From Oscillospiraceae bacterium (GTDB lineage: Bacteria; Bacillota; Clostridia; Oscillospirales; Acutalibacteraceae): 64,000 bases of DNA. How positions within the stretch are numbered: position 1 is the stretch's first letter; every line of letters starts with the position of its first letter. The stretch covers positions 62,001-126,000 of the forward strand of contig SVOW01000002.1 in the NCBI GenBank assembly GCA_015066175.1, in the 5' to 3' direction. The notes beneath the pieces are model-generated. The model ran no database searches and had not been told where the DNA came from. It was given only the letters and a program-made list of their open reading frames with translations. This document shows positions 8,561 through 16,709 of the stretch, piece after piece. A program made the position numbers and the translations under genes.

Positions 8561-9418
8561 ATGCAGTTTATTGCCCTCGATTTGGAATGGAATAATGTCT
8601 ACGGCAAGAAAATCAAAGGCTTTTTTAATGAAATTATAGAATTCGGTGCCGTAAAGGTTGACGCAGAGGGTAATATCTACGATGAATTTACCTGCCTTAT
8701 AAACACGCAGGTAGGCAAAAAACTCCGTGCTAACACAAAGGAACTGACTCATATCACAAATGATGAAATCAAAACAGGTATTCTTTTTACACAGGCTGTT
8801 TCCGAATTCAAAAAATGGATTGGTAAAGAAGAAAGTGTAATTATGACATGGGGCGATGGTGATGTGCGTGTGCTCATAGATAATTGCAAATACTTCGGCT
8901 GTGGCGAAAAAATTCCTTTTCTTGATAAGTATATGGATTTGCAGAGATATTTTCAGCGAATCAAATGCACATCAAAGTCGCAACAGATCGGTCTTGCAAA
9001 CGCCGCCGAGATGGTAGGAATAAATAATGATGACTATTCTTTGCACAGAGCTCTTGATGACAGCAAAATCACAGCAGCCTGTTTTTCTGCAATCAGAGAA
9101 GACAAAATTATAAATGAGTATATAAAAGTATGTAATGATGAATTTTATTCAAGAATAATTTTTAAGAATAAGGTCATCAGTTCAATGAAAAATCCTCTTG
9201 TTGATAAATCTTATCTTAACTGTGTCTGCGAAGATTGCGGTAAACCTGCAGTAGCGTTGACTAAATGGAAATATTCAAATCAGTATTTCCGTGCACAGTA
9301 TTTCTGTGAAGATTGTAATAAAAAATATCAGGTCAATGTCCGTTTCAAAAAACTTTATGACCGCACAGAAATCAGAAAAATTGTAAAACCAATTGTTGAA
9401 GAAGCAGTCGCAGAATAA
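8561..9418 (+). CDS. DEDDh 3'-5' exonuclease domain protein with C-terminal zinc ribbon
   Basis: A 285-aa protein. The N-terminal ~175 residues form an RNase T/DnaQ-like exonuclease. Exo I is ALDLEW (Asp and Glu metal ligands), followed by LTHITNDEI, an Exo II region around WGDGDVRVL, and Exo III as HRALDDSKITA, where His and Asp make it DEDDh type. The C-terminal part holds CEDC and a second CEDC (about 220-258), a likely zinc ribbon. It resembles KapD/sporulation-inhibitor-like exonucleases of Firmicutes; the nucleic-acid substrate is unknown. It starts 10 bases after the DHHW gene and is probably in the same transcript, ending at the hairpin at 9452. Function within the O-acylation operon is not evident. 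Confidence 0.85.
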   Translation: MQFIALDLEWNNVYGKKIKGFFNEIIEFGAVKVDAEGNIYDEFTCLINTQVGKKLRANTKELTHITNDEIKTGILFTQAVSEFKKWIGKEESVIMTWGDGDVRVLIDNCKYFGCGEKIPFLDKYMDLQRYFQRIKCTSKSQQIGLANAAEMVGINNDDYSLHRALDDSKITAACFSAIREDKIINEYIKVCNDEFYSRIIFKNKVISSMKNPLVDKSYLNCVCEDCGKPAVALTKWKYSNQYFRAQYFCEDCNKKYQVNVRFKKLYDRTEIRKIVKPIVEEAVAE

Positions 9419-9451
9419 CGTTGCAAAAGAATTAAATAAACTACTAAATAC

Positions 9452-9479
9452 AAAAACCGTATCGATTGATACGGTTTTT
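9452..9479. terminator. Bidirectional intrinsic terminator
   Basis: A perfect 12-bp stem (9452-9463 with 9468-9479, loop GATT) has A-run and T-run ends, so it works in both directions between the exonuclease gene and the converging SASP gene. Confidence 0.85.
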
Positions 9480-9495
9480 CTTTTATACGAATGAT

Positions 9496-9696
9496 TTATT
9501 TCATGTTTTCTTCGTATGATCTGATCATCTTTTTAACCATCTGACCGCCTACTGAACCGGCTTCACGAGATGTGAGGTGACCATTGTAACCCTGTTTCAA
9601 ATCTACACCAACTTCTGATGCTGCTTCCATCTTGAAACGGTTGAGAGCTTCACGAGCTTCGGGTACCATACCTCTTGATGAGTTACTTCTTGACAT
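9496..9696 (-). CDS. Alpha/beta-type small acid-soluble spore protein
   Basis: A 66-aa DNA-binding protein that coats and protects DNA in the dormant spore and is degraded at germination. The two conserved blocks are present: the N-terminal block ending EAASEVGV, with the Glu-Ala-Ala-Ser-Glu GPR-protease site, and the C-terminal block GYNGHLTSREAGSVGGQMVKK. The ATG at 9696 is chosen because the AAAGGAG site ends 9 bases before it; an in-frame TTG at 9705 touches that site and cannot be the start. A CATAATA element at 9761-9767 (minus strand) resembles a sigma-G -10, but no clear -35 was seen. It is monocistronic. Confidence 0.96.
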   Translation of the reverse strand: MSRSNSSRGMVPEAREALNRFKMEAASEVGVDLKQGYNGHLTSREAGSVGGQMVKKMIRSYEENMK

Positions 9697-9811
9697 AATT
9701 TTCAACTCCTTTGCTGTTGTTTTGCGTTTGCAAAGTTATTGTTGGCTTTTAAACCAAAAATATTATGTGTAAAAATTTCAAAAAATCAAACCACGGAAAC
9801 CCTATAAAAAT

Positions 9812-9841
9812 AAAAAACCGAAAGTTTTTACGCTTTCGGTT
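9812..9841 (-). terminator. Intrinsic terminator of the asd-dapA-dapB operon
   Basis: A 9-bp stem (9816-9824 with 9833-9841) is followed on the minus strand by a U-run from the A-rich tract at 9808-9817. It lies 10 bases after the dapB stop codon. Confidence 0.8.
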
Positions 9842-9850
9842 AATTTAATA

Positions 9851-10606
9851 TTACATTGATGCGACAATATCTTTCATTGAATACATTCCGGGTGTTTTAC
9901 CTGCCATGAATAATGCAGCGTTAAGAGAGCCGTTTGCAAAAATCTGTTTTGACATTGCGCTGTGACTGATTTTGATTACTTCATCCTGACCGGCAAATAT
10001 GATTTCGTGTTCGCCAACTATTGTTCCGCCGCGTACAGCGTGGAGACCAATTTCATTCTTTGTTCTCTTTGTGCGTTTTGAATGTCTGTCAAATTCATAT
10101 TTTGGAGCAGTTTCAAATTCACAGCTTATTTCGTCTGCAAGCATAAGTGCCGTACCTGACGGAGCATCAATTTTCTGATTGTGATGTGCTTCAACGATTT
10201 CAATATCAAACTGACCGCCGAGCACTGCAGTTGCTTTTCTTGCAAGTTCAGCAATGAGATTAACACCTAAAGACATATTAGCACTGAAGAAAATTGCAAC
10301 TTTTTCTGAAGCATCAGCAATTTCCTTTTTTTGGCTTTCATCAAGGCCGGTTGTGCAGATGACAGCAGGTGTGTTTGTTTTCACTGCGTAGTCAAGAATG
10401 CCTTTTAATGCACTGGGATGTGAAAAGTCAATAATCACATCAACCTTTTCTTTTGCGTCAGCAGGGGAAGAATAAACAGGGTATTTGCCTGAAGTTGTGT
10501 TCACGTCTGTTCCGCATACGATTTTTAGGTCATCGAAATTTTTTGCACATTCGGTGATTGTTTTACCCATTTTTCCGTTGCAGCCGCTTAATAAAATATT
10601 GACCAT
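9851..10606 (-). CDS. dapB: 4-hydroxy-tetrahydrodipicolinate reductase DapB
   Basis: The second dedicated step of diaminopimelate/lysine synthesis: NAD(P)H-dependent reduction of the DapA product to tetrahydrodipicolinate in the cytoplasm. The 251-aa protein starts with the Rossmann motif SGCNGKMGKTI. It carries the catalytic EAHHNQKIDAPSGTAL block (His-His pair and Lys) at about residues 143-158. The C-terminal part has the dimerisation region and the usual GMYSMKDIV ending. It is the last gene of asd-dapA-dapB with a 25-base gap to dapA. In spore formers the pathway also feeds dipicolinic acid. Confidence 0.96.
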   Translation of the reverse strand: MVNILLSGCNGKMGKTITECAKNFDDLKIVCGTDVNTTSGKYPVYSSPADAKEKVDVIIDFSHPSALKGILDYAVKTNTPAVICTTGLDESQKKEIADASEKVAIFFSANMSLGVNLIAELARKATAVLGGQFDIEIVEAHHNQKIDAPSGTALMLADEISCEFETAPKYEFDRHSKRTKRTKNEIGLHAVRGGTIVGEHEIIFAGQDEVIKISHSAMSKQIFANGSLNAALFMAGKTPGMYSMKDIVASM

Positions 10607-10631
10607 TTTAAAATTCCTTTTTTATCAAAAC

Positions 10632-11519
10632 TTAAACGAGGTTATATTTTTCAAGAACTTTTCTAAGTTTTTCTCTGCCTTCGTCTGACATGCCTGTAAG
10701 GGGAAGTCTGCATTCGCCTACGTTCATACCCATCATGTTCATTGCTTCTTTAACAGGAATGGGGTTAACATCTGAGAAAAGAGCATTACAGAGTTCTGTA
10801 TATTCAAGCTGAAGTTTAACAGATTCTCTGATTTTGCCGTCTACACCAAGCTGTGCAATATCGTGAGCAATTTTGGGGCAGATGTTTGAAAGAACAGAAA
10901 TTGAGCCTTTACCGCCCATTGCTGTGAAAGCAGAAACTTCATCGTCATTACCGCAGTAGATATCAAGGTTATCACCGCAGAGTGACATTGTTTTGGCAAG
11001 TGCTGAAATGTTTGCGTTTGCTTCTTTTGTAGCAACGATTTTCTCGTTTTCAGCAAGCACGGCGTATGTTTCGGGGAGAATGTTAACGCCTGTTCTTGAA
11101 GGAACATTGTAGAGAATGATAGGAGTGTTAACTCGTTCTGCAATGTAGTTGTAGTGTTCGATAAGACCCTTCTGTGAAGTTTTGTTGTAGTAGGGTGTTA
11201 CCATAAGAAGACCGTCAACACCTGCGTTTTCGCATTCATTTGCAAGTCTTACAGCGTATTTTGTTGAGTTACTGCCTGCGCCTGCAACAACAGGAACACG
11301 TTTGTTTGTAACGTCAACTGCATATTTTACAACATCGATATGTTCAAAGGTTGAAAGTACAGATGCCTCGCCGGTAGTACCTGCGATAACAATACAATCA
11401 GTGCCTTCTTCGATCTGCTGGTCGATAAGTTCACCGAGACGTCTGTAGTTTACGTCCATGTTTTTGTCAAAAGGAGTAACAATAGCAACGCCTGCACCGG
11501 TAAAAATAGTTTCTTTCAT
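10632..11519 (-). CDS. dapA: 4-hydroxy-tetrahydrodipicolinate synthase DapA
   Basis: Condenses pyruvate with aspartate semialdehyde, a class I aldolase-type reaction that commits carbon to diaminopimelate. The 295-aa TIM barrel has the substrate-loop GTTGEAS, the Tyr motif ILYNVPSRTGVN, and the Schiff-base Lys in VATKEANAN. The length is normal. The start follows AGGAGGA with good spacing. It is the middle gene of the asd-dapA-dapB operon, so the product of asd is passed straight to it. Confidence 0.96.
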   Translation of the reverse strand: MKETIFTGAGVAIVTPFDKNMDVNYRRLGELIDQQIEEGTDCIVIAGTTGEASVLSTFEHIDVVKYAVDVTNKRVPVVAGAGSNSTKYAVRLANECENAGVDGLLMVTPYYNKTSQKGLIEHYNYIAERVNTPIILYNVPSRTGVNILPETYAVLAENEKIVATKEANANISALAKTMSLCGDNLDIYCGNDDEVSAFTAMGGKGSISVLSNICPKIAHDIAQLGVDGKIRESVKLQLEYTELCNALFSDVNPIPVKEAMNMMGMNVGECRLPLTGMSDEGREKLRKVLEKYNLV

Positions 11520-11558
11520 TTGGATTCCTCCTAAAAGTTCAAATCAGTCCGATTAAAA

Positions 11559-12638
11559 TCAGTCCATATATCCTTCTGCACAAAGAAGCTCTGCCATAAG
11601 AACTGCGCCGCCTGCAGCACCTCTTAATGTGTTGTGAGAAAGGCATACGAATTTATAGTCATACTGTGTATCTTCACGAAGTCTGCCGATAGAGATTGCC
11701 ATACCGTTTTCAAGGTCACGGCAAAGCTTTGTCTGAGGCATATTGTCTTCTTCAAAATAGTTAAGGAACTGTTTGGGTGCAGAGGGGAGTTCAAGTTCCT
11801 GAGCTCTGCCCTGATAATTTTTCCAGATTTCTTTGATTTCTTCAATTGAAGGTTTGTTTTCAAATCTTGCGAAAACTGCTCCCATATGTCCGTCTGAAAC
11901 AGGAACACGGATGCATTGTGCTGTGAAGTTGGGGGAAGTTGCGTTTTCGATGTGGTCGCCTTCGATTTTACCCCAGATTTTGAGAGGTTCCTGTTCGCTC
12001 TTCTGTTCTTCGCCGCCGATGAAGGGGATTACGTTGTCAACCATTTCAGGCCATGTTTCAAATGTTTTACCTGCACCTGAAATTGCCTGATATGTGCACA
12101 CAAGAACATCTTTGATGCCGAACTTTGAAAGAGGGAAGAGTGCGGGAACATAACCCTGAAGAGAACAGTTGGGCTTTACTGAAATAAAACCACGTTTTGT
12201 GCCGAGACGTTTTCTCTGTGCTTCAATAATTTTTGCGTGTTCTGCATTGAGTTCAGGAAGAAGCATGGGAACGTCAGGTGTGCCTCTGTGAGCGCTGTTG
12301 TTAGAAACAACAGGACATTCAGCTTTAGCGTATTTTTCTTCAAGAGCTTTGATTTCATCTTTATTCATATCAACTGCACAGAAAACAAAATCAACCTGTG
12401 AAGCGATTTTTTCAACATCTTCTGTTGCATTCATAATAACTAAATCAGCCATTTTTTCAGGAATGGGTTTTTCCATGCACCAACGTGCACTGACTGCTTC
12501 TTTGTAAGTTTTGCCTGCTGTTCTGGGGCTTGCTGCAAGCACTTTAACGTCAAACCAAGGGTGGTTTTCAAGCAAAGTTGCGAAGCGCTGACCTACCATA
12601 CCTGTAGCGCCGATGATACCAACATTAAATTTTTTCAT
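11559..12638 (-). CDS. asd: Aspartate-semialdehyde dehydrogenase, archaeal/fungal type
   Basis: NADPH-dependent reduction of aspartyl phosphate to the semialdehyde, the branch point for lysine, threonine and methionine. The 359-aa protein has GIIGATGMVGQRF at the N-terminus, the catalytic Cys in KPNCSLQGY (about residue 147), TYQAISGAGK, and the C-terminal HNTLRGAAGGAVL block. The arrangement around the Cys and the length place it in the archaeal/fungal-like subclass rather than the Asd of enteric bacteria. The start at 12638 uses a GGAGG site; a longer in-frame ORF to 12683 has no support. It is first in the operon, behind a near-consensus promoter with a palindrome over the start of transcription. 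Confidence 0.95.
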   Translation of the reverse strand: MKKFNVGIIGATGMVGQRFATLLENHPWFDVKVLAASPRTAGKTYKEAVSARWCMEKPIPEKMADLVIMNATEDVEKIASQVDFVFCAVDMNKDEIKALEEKYAKAECPVVSNNSAHRGTPDVPMLLPELNAEHAKIIEAQRKRLGTKRGFISVKPNCSLQGYVPALFPLSKFGIKDVLVCTYQAISGAGKTFETWPEMVDNVIPFIGGEEQKSEQEPLKIWGKIEGDHIENATSPNFTAQCIRVPVSDGHMGAVFARFENKPSIEEIKEIWKNYQGRAQELELPSAPKQFLNYFEEDNMPQTKLCRDLENGMAISIGRLREDTQYDYKFVCLSHNTLRGAAGGAVLMAELLCAEGYMD

Positions 12639-12701
12639 AACTTTACCTCCGATTTTGCAATTTGGCATTGAAAAATCACACAATAAGTGTTAATATATTA
12701 A

Positions 12702-12717
12702 ATACCGTATACGGTAT
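12702..12717. promoter_or_regulatory. 16-bp palindromic operator at the asd transcription start
   Basis: ATACCGTATACGGTAT is a perfect inverted repeat. It begins 3 bases beyond the -10 of the asd promoter, so the predicted start of transcription falls inside it, a classic repressor position. The regulator is unknown. Confidence 0.6.
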
Positions 12718-12719
12718 AT

Positions 12720-12748
12720 ATAATACCATTATATGATTTCGTTGTCAA
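12720..12748 (-). promoter_or_regulatory. Sigma-A promoter of asd-dapA-dapB
   Basis: On the minus strand TTGACA and TATTAT are separated by exactly 17 bases. The -35 overlaps the -35 of the divergent queA promoter. Confidence 0.8.
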
Positions 12749-12771
12749 ATATTTTTATGTACAAATATATA
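12742..12771 (+). promoter_or_regulatory. Candidate divergent promoter of queA-tgt
   Basis: TTGTCA, 18 bases, then TATATA, 20 bases before the queA start. It is back to back with the asd promoter. Confidence 0.4.
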
Positions 12772-12791
12772 GGATTTATTGAGGATTTATT

Positions 12792-13817
12792 ATGAAAAAA
12801 AGCGACTTTTTCTACAATTTACCGCCTGAACTCATTGCACAGACACCCATTGAGCACAGAGAGATGTCAAGACTTATGAAACTTGACAAAAACTCCGATG
12901 AAATCAATCATTGTCACTTTTATGAAATTGTTGATTTTTTGAATGAAGGCGATTGTCTTGTGCTCAACAATACAAAAGTGCTTCCTGCACGTCTTTATGG
13001 TGTGAAAGAAGAAACAGGTGCTGTTGTGGAATTTCTGCTTCTCAATCAGATTGAACTTGATGTGTGGGAAGTTATTGCAGGCCCCGGTAAACGTGCAAAA
13101 CCGGGCACAAAATTCACTTTTGGTGAGGGACTTCTTAAATGTGAAGTGCTGGAAATTCTTGATGGCGGAAACAGAGTTATTAAATTCTTCTATGACGGCA
13201 ATTTCTACGAAATTCTGGACAAAGTGGGAGAAATGCCCCTGCCACATTATATTACCGAAAAACTTGAAGATAAAGACAGATATCAGACTGTTTATGCTGA
13301 AAATTTAGGTTCAGCAGCAGCACCTACTGCCGGCCTTCATTTTACCCCTGAATTGCTTGAAAAAATCAGAGAAAAAGGCGTAAAAGTCTGTTTTGTTACT
13401 CTGCATGTAGGTCTCGGCACTTTCAGACCGGTTAAAGCAGATGATATTCTTGAACATAAGATGCACAGCGAGCATTACTGGCTTCCGAAAGAAACTGCTG
13501 ATGCAATAAACGAAACACATAAAAATGGCAAAAGAGTTATTGCAGTCGGCACAACTTGCTGCAGAACACTTGAATCTGTGGCAACTTTCCGTGGTGAAAT
13601 CAGAGAAGATGAGGGGTGGACAGATATTTTTATCTATCCCGGATATGAATTCAAGTGCATTGATGGTCTTATTACCAACTTCCATCTTCCCGAAAGCACG
13701 CTTATTATGTTGGTAAGTGCTTTATACGGATACGAAAAAACAATGCAGGCATACAAGGTTGCAGTCGAAAATAAATATAGGTTTTTCTCATTGGGAGACG
13801 CCTGCTGCATTCTATAA
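12792..13817 (+). CDS. queA: S-adenosylmethionine:tRNA ribosyltransferase-isomerase QueA
   Basis: The 341-aa enzyme moves the ribosyl part of SAM onto preQ1 at the tRNA wobble position, giving epoxyqueuosine. Family marks are [17 protein letters not shown] at the start, [27 protein letters not shown], the [10 protein letters not shown] motif and [14 protein letters not shown]. Length is normal. It is followed after 18 bases by tgt, whose product makes its substrate; the queA-tgt pair is widespread in bacteria. Confidence 0.96.
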   Translation: MKKSDFFYNLPPELIAQTPIEHREMSRLMKLDKNSDEINHCHFYEIVDFLNEGDCLVLNNTKVLPARLYGVKEETGAVVEFLLLNQIELDVWEVIAGPGKRAKPGTKFTFGEGLLKCEVLEILDGGNRVIKFFYDGNFYEILDKVGEMPLPHYITEKLEDKDRYQTVYAENLGSAAAPTAGLHFTPELLEKIREKGVKVCFVTLHVGLGTFRPVKADDILEHKMHSEHYWLPKETADAINETHKNGKRVIAVGTTCCRTLESVATFRGEIREDEGWTDIFIYPGYEFKCIDGLITNFHLPESTLIMLVSALYGYEKTMQAYKVAVENKYRFFSLGDACCIL

Positions 13818-13835
13818 TTTCCAAGGAGTAATCAT

Positions 13836-14969
13836 ATGTATAAACTTATAAAAAAATGCGGTAATGCAAGGCGAGGGGAATTTACAACGGTTCACGGTAC
13901 AGTGCACACACCCGCTTTTATGAATGTGGGCACTTGTGCTGCAATCAAAGGCGGACTTTCTTCTTATGACCTTGATGAAATAAAGTGTCAGGTTGAACTT
14001 TGTAATACTTATCATCTTCATGTAAGACCGGGCGATGAGCTTATCAGAGAACTTGGAGGTCTTCATAAATTCATGGGTTGGGATAAACCCATTCTTACAG
14101 ATAGTGGCGGTTTTCAGGTTTTTTCGCTTGCCAAACTGCGTAATATCAAAGAAGAAGGCGTAACTTTCGCTTCTCATGTTGATGGTAAAAGAATTTTTAT
14201 GGGTCCTGAAGAAAGTATGCGTATTCAATCAAATCTTGCTTCGACTATCGCAATGGCATTTGACGAATGTGTTGAAAATCCTGCACCTTACAAATATTCA
14301 AAAGAAAGCTGTGAAAGAACAACACGCTGGCTTTACAGATGCAAAGAAGAAATGGAAAGGCTTAACTCTTTGCATGATACTCTTAATAAAAAACAGATGC
14401 TTTTCGGCATAAATCAGGGCTGTACCTATGACGATTTACGTATTGCACATATGCAGAAAATTGCAGAACTTGACCTTGACGGTTACGCAATCGGCGGTCT
14501 TGCAGTAGGTGAACCGAAAGAAGATATGTATCGCATAATTTCTGCAGTGGAACCGTATATGCCTAAAGAGAAACCGCGTTATCTGATGGGAGTAGGAACG
14601 CCGGGTAACATCATTGAAGCAGTAAGTCGCGGTGTTGATATTTTTGACTGTGTTATGCCTTCAAGAAATGCACGTCACGGACATCTTTTCACATGGGATG
14701 GTATTATCAATCTTAATAATGCAAAGTTTGAAAACGATTCTGAACCGATTGAAGTTGGTTGTCAGTGTCCCACTTGTCAGCGTCATTCAAAAGCATATAT
14801 ACGCCACCTTTTCAAAGCAAAAGAAGTTTTAGGTCTTCGCCTGGCAGTTACTCATAACCTGTATTTTTACAATACACTCATGGAAAAAATCCGCGAAGCA
14901 CTTGATAATGATACATTTGATGAATTCAAAGCTAAATACGTTGACCTCCTTGATACAAGGAAGAAATAA
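13836..14969 (+). CDS. tgt: Queuine/preQ1 tRNA-guanine transglycosylase
   Basis: Exchanges guanine-34 for preQ1 in the GUN anticodons of tRNA-Asp, -Asn, -His and -Tyr. The 377-aa TIM barrel carries LTDSGGFQVFSL, the AFDECVENPAPY segment, GINQG, the GGLAVGEP loop and the nucleophile region FDCVMPSRNARHG. The C-terminal zinc site is CQCPTCQRHSKAYIRHL. Its RBS is AAGGAG. It is in an operon with queA and probably with the lipoprotein gene that follows after 11 bases. Confidence 0.96.
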   Translation: MYKLIKKCGNARRGEFTTVHGTVHTPAFMNVGTCAAIKGGLSSYDLDEIKCQVELCNTYHLHVRPGDELIRELGGLHKFMGWDKPILTDSGGFQVFSLAKLRNIKEEGVTFASHVDGKRIFMGPEESMRIQSNLASTIAMAFDECVENPAPYKYSKESCERTTRWLYRCKEEMERLNSLHDTLNKKQMLFGINQGCTYDDLRIAHMQKIAELDLDGYAIGGLAVGEPKEDMYRIISAVEPYMPKEKPRYLMGVGTPGNIIEAVSRGVDIFDCVMPSRNARHGHLFTWDGIINLNNAKFENDSEPIEVGCQCPTCQRHSKAYIRHLFKAKEVLGLRLAVTHNLYFYNTLMEKIREALDNDTFDEFKAKYVDLLDTRKK

Positions 14970-14980
14970 GAGGTGTTTTT

Positions 14981-15448
14981 ATGAAAAGGATTATAGCTTT
15001 ATTTTCTGTGGTAATTTGTATTATTGCTGTTTTTGCAGGTTGCAAAAAGGTTGACAGAAACGCTGAAACAACAACAGCTACTACGACCGTTCCAACTTAT
15101 ACTATGCCTGAGCCTGAATCAGAATATGACAAAGATTCTCGAACAATGAAAACCGTTTATAGGGATATAAACGGAGAAGTTTTTCAGATTGTAATAAGTA
15201 AATATGATGAAAATTCAAATCTTATTGAATTTGCTGAATATGATGCACAGAATAACCTCAATTATATGTTCAAGGATTATGAATACAAAAAAGTAAGTTC
15301 CGGTTACATTCTGCTTCAATACAGCAGATATAATGAAAACAAAGAATGTGACACTATCTACAAATATACTTACGATGAAAACAACAACCCGGTATCAATG
15401 GAATCTTTCAATCCTGATGGCACACTTATAACTAAAAATGAATTTTAA
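14981..15448 (+). CDS. Small predicted lipoprotein
   Basis: A 155-aa protein. Residues 1-20 form a signal peptide with lipobox VFAGC, so Cys21 would be lipid-modified and the rest would sit on the outer face of the membrane. A Thr-rich spacer follows, then a Tyr/Asn/Asp-rich domain with repeating hydrophilic beta-like segments (for example YKYTYDENNNP) resembling RHS/YD-type strands. I do not recognise a family. It lies 11 bases after tgt and ends at a strong terminator, so it is probably co-transcribed with the queuosine genes, although no functional link is evident. Confidence 0.75.
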   Translation: MKRIIALFSVVICIIAVFAGCKKVDRNAETTTATTTVPTYTMPEPESEYDKDSRTMKTVYRDINGEVFQIVISKYDENSNLIEFAEYDAQNNLNYMFKDYEYKKVSSGYILLQYSRYNENKECDTIYKYTYDENNNPVSMESFNPDGTLITKNEF

Positions 15449-15452
15449 AATT

Positions 15453-15483
15453 AGGCTGTACCTGTTTTGGGTACAGCCTTTTT
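15453..15483. terminator. Intrinsic terminator after the queA-tgt-lipoprotein unit
   Basis: A 10-bp stem (15453-15462 with 15470-15479) and T-run at 15479-15483. It also lies just past the end of the minus-strand Cys-rich gene and may serve both. Confidence 0.85.
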
Positions 15484-15484
15484 G

Positions 15485-16261
15485 TCAGCAATGCTTTTTT
15501 GACGGCGGGAAAAACTCATTTGTCGGGAATCCGATCTTTCTGAAAGATTCGCAAGGGTCTTCCGCGTTGAAACAGCATTCTTTATCGGGAATGCAGAAAT
15601 CATATGCAGGAATAAGTATCTGCACATCTCTTTCAAGCTGAACAATAGTGAAAAGTCCGAGAGTGACTTTTACTGCAGTTTCATTATCGTTGCAGAAATT
15701 GCCGTCAAAGCAATTTGCTACACAACAGGGAATACGGCATCCGCAATCGCAACATTCATCTGTTTTACAGAGTGAAGTTTCAAGAACAATCGGATCAACT
15801 GTCTGTACTTTTGCACGAGGTGCAGTGTTTATGCAGGGGATACGGGCGTCATCTTCGTTTTCGCATGATTGTGAAGTGAAAGTTCTGACCGTGCCTTCAC
15901 CACCGAAAAGAACACATTTTTTGCTGAACATCGCAAGACCGCATACTTTTTGTGTTTCACAAGATGGTGAAGTAAATACTTCAATGTGAAGCCTGAAGAA
16001 AAATGTGATATCTACAGAATAACATCCTTTATTGAAAGGCACTTCTTCAACATTAATGCATGTGTTTATGATTTCAGCCTTTTTTGTGCGGACTGATTTA
16101 GCACAGTTGATTATATGTTGCGCAGTGTCAGTGAAATGTACTCTCAAGTCAGCCAGACAGTCTCTGTCGCAGCATGAATCGTAAATTCTGCTTGTGTCAA
16201 TACAAACAGCTTCTTTGAACTTCTGGTTATAACCTGAGTTACACGCTCTGTTTTGTGCCAT
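15485..16261 (-). CDS. Cysteine-rich protein of unknown function, possibly a spore-coat or exosporium component
   Basis: A 258-aa protein with 27 Cys (about one residue in ten), spread along the whole chain and clustered in the segment from ECCDCGC to the following CC pair (about residues 165-185). No signal peptide or membrane helix is seen. The N-terminal region contains the CIDTSRIYDSCCDRDCL and DLRV elements that I associate with a hypothetical-protein family in clostridia, but I know no demonstrated function. Two internal halves both carry a short SQSCE/SPSCE plus Cys motif, hinting at an old duplication. High Cys content and lack of secretion signal suit a cross-linked coat protein; this is inference only. 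Clear AAGGAGGA ribosome site. Confidence 0.7.
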   Translation of the reverse strand: MAQNRACNSGYNQKFKEAVCIDTSRIYDSCCDRDCLADLRVHFTDTAQHIINCAKSVRTKKAEIINTCINVEEVPFNKGCYSVDITFFFRLHIEVFTSPSCETQKVCGLAMFSKKCVLFGGEGTVRTFTSQSCENEDDARIPCINTAPRAKVQTVDPIVLETSLCKTDECCDCGCRIPCCVANCFDGNFCNDNETAVKVTLGLFTIVQLERDVQILIPAYDFCIPDKECCFNAEDPCESFRKIGFPTNEFFPPSKKHC

Positions 16262-16416
16262 TTGCTTTCCTCCTTATAAAGATTTGAAATTTATAAAACT
16301 TCACTACCATTATATGAACGCCGTTGTGTTTGGTTAATGATGTAAAGAAAAATGGTATCAGTCAAACCATTTTTTTGTTTTTTCTCAATTTTTATGCATT
16401 TTTCATTTTTTGAGCA

Positions 16417-16432
16417 ACACAATATATAGTAT
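16417..16432 (+). promoter_or_regulatory. NrdR box 1 (distal)
   Basis: ACACAATATATAGTAT fits the NrdR consensus in its left half. The bases that follow (16433-16440, CTTGTGTT) give an overlapping second right half-site. Confidence 0.5.
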
Positions 16433-16466
16433 CTTGTGTTTTCTCTACCCACAAATATTCGTTCAT

Positions 16467-16482
16467 ACACAATATATTGTGG
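16467..16482 (+). promoter_or_regulatory. NrdR box 2 (distal)
   Basis: ACACAATATATTGTGG contains a perfect 14-bp palindrome identical to the core of box 3. It lies 50 bases after box 1 and 146 bases before box 3. Confidence 0.7.
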
Positions 16483-16612
16483 TGTGGAAATTTTTAGCAA
16501 AAAATGTCGACAAACCTTGATATGATTGGGTTTGTGAGTGATTTTTATGTAAAAATCAGTTGTGTATATTTATTCAAACGTATACAACATTTAGAAAAAA
16601 CTTAAAAAATAA

Positions 16613-16628
16613 CCACAATATATTGTGA
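16613..16628 (+). promoter_or_regulatory. NrdR box 3 (promoter-proximal)
   Basis: CCACAATATATTGTGA is a near-perfect NrdR box just upstream of the nrdD -35. It is 30 bases (about three helical turns) from box 4, the spacing expected for cooperative NrdR pairs. Confidence 0.85.
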
Positions 16629-16635
16629 AAAGGTG

Positions 16636-16664
16636 TTGACAAGTGTGATATCTTGTGCTACAAT
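16636..16664 (+). promoter_or_regulatory. Sigma-A promoter of nrdD
   Basis: TTGACA, 17 bases, TACAAT. The spacer is filled almost exactly by NrdR box 4, so repressor binding would exclude RNA polymerase. Confidence 0.85.
16643..16658 (+). promoter_or_regulatory. NrdR box 4 inside the promoter spacer
   Basis: GTGTGATATCTTGTGC matches the NrdR consensus and occupies positions between the -35 and -10 hexamers. Confidence 0.8.
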
Positions 16665-16709
16665 AATGCCCGTAGCCACTAAAATTTATTTCGTAATGGA
16701 GGAAAAAAT

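Noticed and set aside
9697..9705. TTG start giving a 69-aa SASP
   Set aside because: The TTG abuts the Shine-Dalgarno sequence; ATG 9696 has correct spacing and the family N-terminus.
12639..12683. Fifteen-codon extension of Asd
   Set aside because: The conserved Rossmann start begins at 12638 with a GGAGG site; the extension covers that site.
12640..12790. Lysine riboswitch upstream of asd
   Set aside because: The leader is only about 75 bases with no lysine-element motifs; a palindromic operator is present instead.
16291..16500. 69-aa minus-strand ORF upstream of nrdD
   Set aside because: It covers NrdR boxes, has no ribosome site and its sequence is low in information; treated as regulatory DNA.
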